NCBI RefSeq assembly: GCF_015627125.1
Contig: NZ_VTDO01000001.1
Span: 1-64,000 of the forward strand
Source of the DNA: Acinetobacter rathckeae
GTDB taxonomy: Bacteria > Pseudomonadota > Gammaproteobacteria > Pseudomonadales > Moraxellaceae
DNA length: 64,000 nucleotides
Direction of reading: 5' to 3'
In this document: positions 57,934 to 64,000 of the stretch, in pieces
Layout: each line of letters opens with the position of its first letter
Numbering within the stretch: position 1 is the stretch's first letter
Position numbers and translations under genes: made by a program
The notes under the pieces: generated by a model
What the model saw: the letters and a program-made list of their open reading frames with translations, nothing else
Database searches by the model: none
Told to the model about the DNA's origin: nothing

Positions 57934-60900
57934 ATGAATAAAGTATATAAAGTAGTCTGGAATGTGGCACTAGGTGCGTGGTGTGCTGTATCTGAGCTAG
58001 GTAAGTCTAAGAAAAAATCTACACGTGCAGTAGTGGGTACTACAGCATCTTTAGTGTTACTGACGATATCTCAAACCTCTTTTGCTGGTTATACTGCTGG
58101 TGGCGGTACATATTGTAGTGGTGCAGGTACAAATCCATATGGTGCTGTAGCTATAGGTGGGAATAGTGATGCACCTTGTGCGGTTGGCGCAGCAACAGCC
58201 ATAGGTAATGCGGCAAAAGCAACAGCTGATAGTTCTACAGCGATTGGTTCAGGTGCACAGGCTACAGCAAAAGGTTCGACAGCGATTGGTAATGATTCTC
58301 AGGCTACAGCAATTGGCGCGTTGGCAGTGACTACAGGTGATGGGAGTGGGAGCAGTAAAGGGAATGCTTCAGGGAAAAACTCTATTATTATAGGTACATC
58401 AGTGAATGCATCTGCAGAAGGTGCAATTGCTATAGGTGCAAATTCAAGTGCTACGGTTGCAAATGGTGTTGCTCTTGGTAGTGGTTCAGCATCTTCTACT
58501 GCTTCTGGCATACAAGGTTATGATGCTTTAACGGGTGCAAACTCTACGGCAACGAGTACAACTTGGCAGTCTAACTTAGGTGCTATCTCTGTAGGTAATG
58601 GCACTACAACGACACGTCAAATTACCAGTGTTGCTGCAGGTCAAGCAGATACTGATGCTGTAAACGTTGCACAGTTAAAACAAGCAAAAACATATAGCTC
58701 TAATATTGCAAACAGTTTAAAGACAGTGCTCGGTGGTAATGCTGCTGTGGCTACGAACGGTACGGTGAGTACTTCAAATATTGGTGGTACAGGCACAGAT
58801 ACAGTTGAAGCTGCTGTTGCATCAGTTAAGTCATCTGCGACAAGCGCACAAACAGCTGCTAATACTGCACAAGCGACCGCAGACAAAGGCCTAAATTTTA
58901 GAGCAAATACAGATGCTGCTGATAAAGTTGCGTTAGGTGAAACAGTGACATTTGCTAATGGTACAAATACAACAGCGACGTATGATGCGAGTAGTAATAC
59001 CTATAAATATAGTGTTGTTGATGCTCCAACCTTTGCAGGTCAGGTGACCGCTAAAGGGATTAATGCAAGTAATGCCAAAGTCACAGGTATTGCGGCAGGT
59101 ACAGTGGGTTCGTCCTCTACAGATGCTGTAAATGGTGCACAAGTCCGTTCAATCTCAGACAGTACAGCCACATTACTTGGTGGAAATGCGACTGTAGGTA
59201 GCGATGGCACAGTGACAACTTCGGATATTGGTGGCACAGGTCAGAGCACAGTAAATGGTGCTGTGGCAGCTGTTAAATCAGCATCTGCAACAGCACAAGC
59301 GACCGCAGACAAAGGCCTAAACTTCAGAGCAAATACAGATGCTGCTGATAAAGTTGCATTAGGTGAAACCGTTACATTTGCTAATGGTACAAATACGACA
59401 GCGACGTATGATGCAGGCAGTAATACGTATAAATACAGTGTTGTTGATGCACCAATTTTTACAGGCCAGGTAACAGCTAAAGGGATTAATGCAAGTAATG
59501 AGAAAGTCACAGGTGTGGCCGCAGGCACAGTAGGTTCATCATCTACAGATGCTGTAAATGGTGCACAAGTCCGTTCAATCTCAGACAGTACAGCCACATT
59601 ACTTGGTGGAAATGCGACTGTAGGTAGTGATGGCACAGTGATAACTTCTGATATCGGTGGCACAGGTCAGAGCACAGTAAATGGTGCAGTTGCTAATTTA
59701 AAAGATCAGGCAACTAAAGCAAAAACAACCGTAACAAGTGGTTTAAATACTGAAGTTACAAAAACTACAAATGATGATGGTAGTGCCAATTACCAAGTGG
59801 CAACCTCTAAAGATCTTGTAGTAGATAGCATAAAAGCTGGAAATACAACGATTAATACGAGTGGTGTAGCTGTTGATGATGGCAGTGGTAATGTTAGCAA
59901 GTTGACAACTGCAGGTACTACTGTCAAAGACACAAACGGCAACACATCTGTATACGGTGCTACAGGCAGTACAGTGACTGACAGTGCTGGAAATAAAAAT
60001 GCAAGCACAGCAACAGGCAATACCCTTACTGACTCTGCAGGTAACAGCACAGCGACTACAACTGCAGGTACTACTGTCAAAGACACCAGTGGCAACACAT
60101 CTGTATACGGTGCTACAGGAAGTACAGTGACTGACAGTGCTGGAAATAAAAATGCAAGCACAGCAACAGGCAATACCCTTACTGACTCTGCAGGTAACAG
60201 TACAGCGACTACAGCTGCAGGGAACACTGTAAAAGACACCAGTGGCAACACATCTGTATATGGTGCTACAGGTAGTACAGTGACTGACAGTGCTGGAAAT
60301 AAAAATGCAAGCACAGCAACAGGCAATACCCTTACTGACTCTGCAGGTAACAGTACAGCGACTACAGCTGCGGGGAACACTGTAAAAGACACCAGTGGCA
60401 ACACATCTGTATATGGTGCTACAGGCAGTACAGTGACTGACAGTGCTGGAAATAAAAATGCAAGCACAGCAACAGGCAATACCCTTACTGACTCTGCAGG
60501 TAACAGTACAGCGACTACAGCTGCCGGGAACACTGTCAAAGACACCAGTGGCAACACATCTGTATATGGTGCTACAGGCAGTACAGTGACTGACAGTGCT
60601 GGAAATAAAAATGCAAGCACAGCAACAGGCAATACCCTTACTGATTCGGCAGGTAACAGTACAGCGACTACAGCTGCCGGGAACACTGTAAAAGATACCA
60701 AGGGCAACACGTCTGTATATGGTGCTACGGGCAGTACAGTGACTGACAGTGCTGGTAATACCAATGCCACCACAGCATCAGGTACAACAGTATCTGATAA
60801 AGCTGGCAACAGTAATAGCCTGACAGCAACTGCGAATACGCTTAAAGATTCAGCGGGTAACAGTACAGCGACTACAGCTGCCGGGAACACTGTAAAAGAT

Positions 60901-63900
60901 GTGAATGGTAATACATCAGTATATGGAGCATCTGGTACTAGCGTAACGGATAAAGCTGGTAATACCACTGTCGTTAATGCATCAGGTTTAAGCTTTAAAG
61001 ATGCAACAGGCACTGTAACTGGTCCAAGTATTACTGCTTCTGGTGTTGATGCAGGTGGAAAAGCAATTACAAATGTTGGTAATGCTGTTAATGAAACCGA
61101 TGCTGTTAACAAAAAACAACTGGATGATGTTGCGTCTGCAGGTGGTGCAAAAACTGATGCAGCGGGTACAAGTGCAGCAGCTGCTTTAGGTGGTGGGGCA
61201 AAATATGACTCAGCTACGGGAACCATTTCTGCACCAACTTATAGTGTAAATGGTGTGAGTAAAACAAATGTTGGTGATGCAATTACAGCACTAGACCAAG
61301 GCTTTACAGTCACGAGTAATGGTGCAAATGGTAAAGCAATTAAAGCAGGTGATACGCTGGAAGTTGGAACTGCATCTGGTGAGAAAAACTTAACCGTGAC
61401 TAAAGATGGTAACAGCATAAAATATGGTTTAAATCGTGATCTAGATTTAGACAGCGTCAAAGCTGGTAATACAACGATCAATAATGATGGTGTTGCTGTT
61501 AATGATGGTAAAGGAAATGTAAGTAAACTTACGACAGCAGGTACAACAGTTGCTGATAGTGATGGAAACACAGCAAGTTATGGTGCTAAAGAATCATCAT
61601 TAAAAGACAGTAGTGGTAATAGTACAACGACTAGATCGACTGGTTCGACAATCACGGATAAGGATGGTAACAGCACAGCGACTATAGCTTCGGGTAATAC
61701 TGTAAAAGACTCAACTGGTAACACTTCTGTATATGGTGCAACGGGTACAACGGTAACCGATAGTGCAGGTAATAAAACTGTCCTAGATACTGCAGGTTTA
61801 AGCTTTAAAAACAGTAGTGGCGTAGCAACTGGTCCAAGCATTACAGCTTCAGGTGTTAATGCAGGTGGTAAAGCCATTAGTAATGTCGGTGATGCAGTAA
61901 ATAGCACAGATGCTGTTAACAAAAAACAATTGGATGAAGTTGCATCTGCAGGTGGTGTAAAAACTGATGCAGTTGGTGCAAGTACAGCAACTGTATTAGG
62001 TGGTAAAGCGACATATGATGCCGCTACAGGCACGATAACCACCTCAGATATTGGTGGTACGGGTGCAAATACAGTAGATGGTGCGGTTGCAAGTCTAAAA
62101 GACCAAGCGACGAAAGCCAAAACGACAGTGACAAGTGGTTTAAATACTGAAGTTACTGCAAATACAAATGCTGATGGTAGTACCAATTACCAAGTTGCAA
62201 CATCTAAAGAGCTTGTCGTAGATAGTGTGAAAGCTGGAAATACAACGATTAATACAGATGGTGTAGCTGTTGATGATGGTAAAGGTAACGTAAGTAAGCT
62301 TACGACGGCTGGCACGACAGTGGCTGATAGCGATGGTAATACAGCAAGTTATAGTGCCAAAGAAGCATCATTGAAAGACAGTAGTGGTAACAGTAACAGC
62401 TTAACAGCAACAGGTAATACTGTTACGGATAAAGCTGGTAACAGTACATCGACTACAGCTTCGGGTAATACTGTAAAAGATACATCAGGTAACACATCTG
62501 TATACGGTGCAACGGGTTCTACAGTAACGGATAGTTCTGGTAATACCAATGCTACGACAGCATCAGGTACGACTGTTTCAGACAAAGATGGCAATAGTAA
62601 CAGTCTGAAAGCAACAGGTTCTACAGTGACTGATAGTTCTGGTAATACCAATGCTACAACAGCATCAGGTACGACTGTTTCAGACAAAGATGGTAATACT
62701 AACAGTCTGAAAGCAACAGGTTCTACAGTGACTGATAGTTCTGGTAATACCAATGCTACAACAGCATCAGGTACGACTGTTTCAGACAAAGATGGCAATA
62801 GTAACAGTCTGAAAGCAACAGGTTCTACGGTAACGGATAGTTCTGGTAATACCAATGCTACGATCGCATCAGGTACGACTGTTTCAGATAAAAATGGTAA
62901 TACGAATAGCTTGACAGCCTCTGGTAATACCTTAAAAGATTCAGCAGGTAATAGCATAGGTACCACAGCTTCTGGTGTAACTGTTGCAGATGCATCAGGA
63001 AACAGTACGTCCGTGACAGCGGCAGGCGTGAGCGTTGCTGGTGGGCCATCATTGACTAAATCAGGTCTAGACCTTGCAGGTGGAACAATCACTAACCTTA
63101 AAGGTGGTGCGGTTGTTGCTGGCTCAACGGATGCTGTGACAGGTGGTCAAGTTGCAGAAGTACAATCAAAACTACAAAGCCAGTTAGGTTCATTGGGTGA
63201 TTCAGCGGTTCAATATGCAAAAAATAGTGATGGTAGTCTTAACTATGCGAGCATTGTGGCAGGTAATGGCAACAACACAGCGACCATTGAAAATGGTGTA
63301 GTCACAGGCGGTGGAACAACCATTAGTAACGTGGCAAATGGTGTTGGTGCATCAGATGCAGTGAATAAAGGTCAACTGGATACACTTGCCAATGTTGTGA
63401 AAAATACGGTCACAGGTGTGAGCGCTGGCGGACAAACATTTAATGTTACAGACCAAGTCGTTAATACGAATCAAGGAAATAATGCTGATTCACAATTCCT
63501 GACTTACAATAAATCAGGCCAAACCACTACAGATAACCTGACTATTGGTGAAACTGTTCAAAAAATGAATAAAGAGGGCGTTAAATTTGCCCATACCAAT
63601 GCAGCAACAGATGCAAAAGACTCTAGTGCTGCGGGTGAAAACTCAACAGCATTGGGTGTAAATGCAACAGCATCAGCGGCAGCGACTAACTCTGTGGTTA
63701 TTGGTAATAACTCAAATGTTTCAGGTACATCATCTGTAGCGATTGGTGATGGTGCAACAGCATCTGGTACGCAGTCAATTAGTGTTGGTACAGGAAATAC
63801 AGTTTCTGGTAATCACTCAGGTGCATTTGGTGACCCGAGTACGGTGACTGGTAATGAGAGTTATGTATTGGGTAACAACAATACGGTATCAACAGATAAC

Positions 63901-64000
63901 ACATTTGTTGTCGGTAACAATGTGACACAAACAACAGCAGGCTCGGTGGTCTTAGGTACAGGTTCAGCCGCACGTACAGCAGGCAATGTTACAGGCTTTG
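57934..64000 (+). CDS. Trimeric autotransporter adhesin (YadA/Ata type), 3' end outside window
   Basis: Open from ATG 57934 to the window end: 2022 codons with no stop. Residues 1-28 (MNKVYKVVWNVALGAWCAVS...) are an extended signal peptide region of type V secretion, with a signal peptide cleaved near SQTSFA (46-51). Then come YadA head repeats of the S-x-A-I-G type (about 70-185, with Cys61 and Cys82 as a likely disulfide), necks (DAVNVAQLKQ at 240-249; DAVNGAQVRS twice), stalk modules with 17-residue repeats, more necks (DAVNKKQLD, DAVNKGQLD), and a second set of head repeats from about residue 1904. The membrane anchor must lie past 64000. Acts as a surface trimer in adhesion and biofilm. 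Confidence 0.95.
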   Translation, partial: MNKVYKVVWNVALGAWCAVSELGKSKKKSTRAVVGTTASLVLLTISQTSFAGYTAGGGTYCSGAGTNPYGAVAIGGNSDAPCAVGAATAIGNAAKATADSSTAIGSGAQATAKGSTAIGNDSQATAIGALAVTTGDGSGSSKGNASGKNSIIIGTSVNASAEGAIAIGANSSATVANGVALGSGSASSTASGIQGYDALTGANSTATSTTWQSNLGAISVGNGTTTTRQITSVAAGQADTDAVNVAQLKQAKTYSSNIANSLKTVLGGNAAVATNGTVSTSNIGGTGTDTVEAAVASVKSSATSAQTAANTAQATADKGLNFRANTDAADKVALGETVTFANGTNTTATYDASSNTYKYSVVDAPTFAGQVTAKGINASNAKVTGIAAGTVGSSSTDAVNGAQVRSISDSTATLLGGNATVGSDGTVTTSDIGGTGQSTVNGAVAAVKSASATAQATADKGLNFRANTDAADKVALGETVTFANGTNTTATYDAGSNTYKYSVVDAPIFTGQVTAKGINASNEKVTGVAAGTVGSSSTDAVNGAQVRSISDSTATLLGGNATVGSDGTVITSDIGGTGQSTVNGAVANLKDQATKAKTTVTSGLNTEVTKTTNDDGSANYQVATSKDLVVDSIKAGNTTINTSGVAVDDGSGNVSKLTTAGTTVKDTNGNTSVYGATGSTVTDSAGNKNASTATGNTLTDSAGNSTATTTAGTTVKDTSGNTSVYGATGSTVTDSAGNKNASTATGNTLTDSAGNSTATTAAGNTVKDTSGNTSVYGATGSTVTDSAGNKNASTATGNTLTDSAGNSTATTAAGNTVKDTSGNTSVYGATGSTVTDSAGNKNASTATGNTLTDSAGNSTATTAAGNTVKDTSGNTSVYGATGSTVTDSAGNKNASTATGNTLTDSAGNSTATTAAGNTVKDTKGNTSVYGATGSTVTDSAGNTNATTASGTTVSDKAGNSNSLTATANTLKDSAGNSTATTAAGNTVKDVNGNTSVYGASGTSVTDKAGNTTVVNASGLSFKDATGTVTGPSITASGVDAGGKAITNVGNAVNETDAVNKKQLDDVASAGGAKTDAAGTSAAAALGGGAKYDSATGTISAPTYSVNGVSKTNVGDAITALDQGFTVTSNGANGKAIKAGDTLEVGTASGEKNLTVTKDGNSIKYGLNRDLDLDSVKAGNTTINNDGVAVNDGKGNVSKLTTAGTTVADSDGNTASYGAKESSLKDSSGNSTTTRSTGSTITDKDGNSTATIASGNTVKDSTGNTSVYGATGTTVTDSAGNKTVLDTAGLSFKNSSGVATGPSITASGVNAGGKAISNVGDAVNSTDAVNKKQLDEVASAGGVKTDAVGASTATVLGGKATYDAATGTITTSDIGGTGANTVDGAVASLKDQATKAKTTVTSGLNTEVTANTNADGSTNYQVATSKELVVDSVKAGNTTINTDGVAVDDGKGNVSKLTTAGTTVADSDGNTASYSAKEASLKDSSGNSNSLTATGNTVTDKAGNSTSTTASGNTVKDTSGNTSVYGATGSTVTDSSGNTNATTASGTTVSDKDGNSNSLKATGSTVTDSSGNTNATTASGTTVSDKDGNTNSLKATGSTVTDSSGNTNATTASGTTVSDKDGNSNSLKATGSTVTDSSGNTNATIASGTTVSDKNGNTNSLTASGNTLKDSAGNSIGTTASGVTVADASGNSTSVTAAGVSVAGGPSLTKSGLDLAGGTITNLKGGAVVAGSTDAVTGGQVAEVQSKLQSQLGSLGDSAVQYAKNSDGSLNYASIVAGNGNNTATIENGVVTGGGTTISNVANGVGASDAVNKGQLDTLANVVKNTVTGVSAGGQTFNVTDQVVNTNQGNNADSQFLTYNKSGQTTTDNLTIGETVQKMNKEGVKFAHTNAATDAKDSSAAGENSTALGVNATASAAATNSVVIGNNSNVSGTSSVAIGDGATASGTQSISVGTGNTVSGNHSGAFGDPSTVTGNESYVLGNNNTVSTDNTFVVGNNVTQTTAGSVVLGTGSAARTAGNVTGF
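58867..59690 (+). repeat. 426-bp direct duplication inside the adhesin
   Basis: The segment from GCACAAGCGACCGCAGAC (58867) recurs at 59293, an offset of 426 bp (142 codons). Each copy includes the block LNFRANTDAADKVALGETV, a neck (DAVNGAQVRS) and LLGGNATVGSDGTV. The copies differ at scattered bases only; the second is cut slightly short where it joins the next module. Confidence 0.9.
59911..60828 (+). repeat. 153-bp tandem repeat array in the adhesin stalk
   Basis: Units start at 59911, 60064, 60217, 60370, 60523 and 60676, exactly 153 bp apart. The first five are nearly identical; the sixth diverges. Each 51-residue unit is three 17-residue repeats: GTTVKDTSGNTSVYGAT, GSTVTDSAGNKNASTAT and GNTLTDSAGNSTATTAA. 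Confidence 0.95.
62509..62916 (+). repeat. 102-bp tandem repeat array in the adhesin stalk
   Basis: Units start at 62509, 62611, 62713 and 62815, exactly 102 bp apart. Each 34-residue unit is two 17-residue repeats: GSTVTDSSGNTNATTAS and GTTVSDKDGNSNSLKAT. Same underlying 51-bp period as the first array, but a different pair amplified. Confidence 0.95.

Noticed and set aside
59790..63092. Four long minus-strand open frames opposite the adhesin, encoding Val/Leu/Pro-rich repetitive proteins
   Set aside because: They mirror the plus-strand repeats exactly. Codons for Gly, Ala, Thr, Asn and Val read in reverse rarely give stops, so the open frames are a by-product of composition. They have no ribosome binding sites, and the plus frame carries clear domain signatures.
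58000..64000. Repeat arrays considered as CRISPR
   Set aside because: The repeats are coding, contiguous, without unique spacers, and lengths are multiples of three in one long frame.

Overview
The window looks like a chromosomal piece of a low-GC gammaproteobacterium of the Moraxellaceae, most likely Acinetobacter. The reasons are a BfmR/BfmS-type regulatory pair, a split PntAA/PntAB/PntB transhydrogenase, a GacS-cysM-rlmD-relA-mazG block, an infC gene with an AUU start, and protein sequences that resemble Acinetobacter homologues throughout. This rests on recognition only; no database was searched. Nearly all of it is vertically inherited housekeeping sequence. The last 6 kb and a few small islands are accessory.

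Layout. 1-180: the 5S rRNA closing an rRNA operon, with its terminator. 0.3-3.5 kb: mlaFEDCB, the phospholipid transport system that keeps the outer membrane asymmetric. 3.6-12.5 kb: corA, a LOG-family hydrolase, comF, recG, a Rossmann-fold protein, plsB and tesB. 12.6-16.5 kb: a dicarboxylate/amino-acid symporter, tonB-exbB-exbD and msrA. 16.6-18.4 kb: an AT-rich stretch with two unknown genes and a 44-codon membrane peptide. 18.4-21.8 kb: pntAA-pntAB-pntB and rsfS. 22.2-31.8 kb: the GacS/BarA hybrid kinase, cysM, an exonuclease-like protein, rlmD, relA, mazG and a ComEA-like protein. 31.9-37.2 kb: pcnB-folK-panB-panC and rapZ-NPr-darP. 37.4-39.9 kb: thrS-infC. 40.7-43.1 kb: bfmR-bfmS. 43.3-47.9 kb: a GNAT acetyltransferase, a broken secreted-protein gene, upp, and a LysR regulator divergent from fpr. 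48.4-57.5 kb: a mechanosensitive-type channel, a flavoprotein, a D-cysteine desulfhydrase-like enzyme, an EmrAB-type efflux pair, an orphan SUKH protein, a methyltransferase and an uppP paralogue. 57.9 kb to the end: the first 2022 codons of a giant trimeric autotransporter adhesin.

Connections. Several systems here serve the cell envelope (Mla, PlsB, TonB-ExbBD, UppP, BfmRS, the adhesin). BfmRS and GacS are both known in Acinetobacter as regulators of envelope and surface phenotypes, and both lie in the same window as the adhesin. Any regulatory link between them here is inference.

Most notable: the adhesin stalk is built from a 17-residue (51-bp) unit with consensus G-x-T-[VL]-x-D-x-x-G-N-x(5)-A-x. 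That unit has been amplified as 153-bp and 102-bp higher-order tandem repeats. A 426-bp neck-containing module is also duplicated, and YadA-type head repeats occur both near the N-terminus and again just before the window ends. Secondary points are a one-base loss in an A-tract that breaks a small secreted-protein gene, an Asp-to-Asn change in the first catalytic motif of a PolB-type exonuclease homologue, and several unannotated small ORFs.
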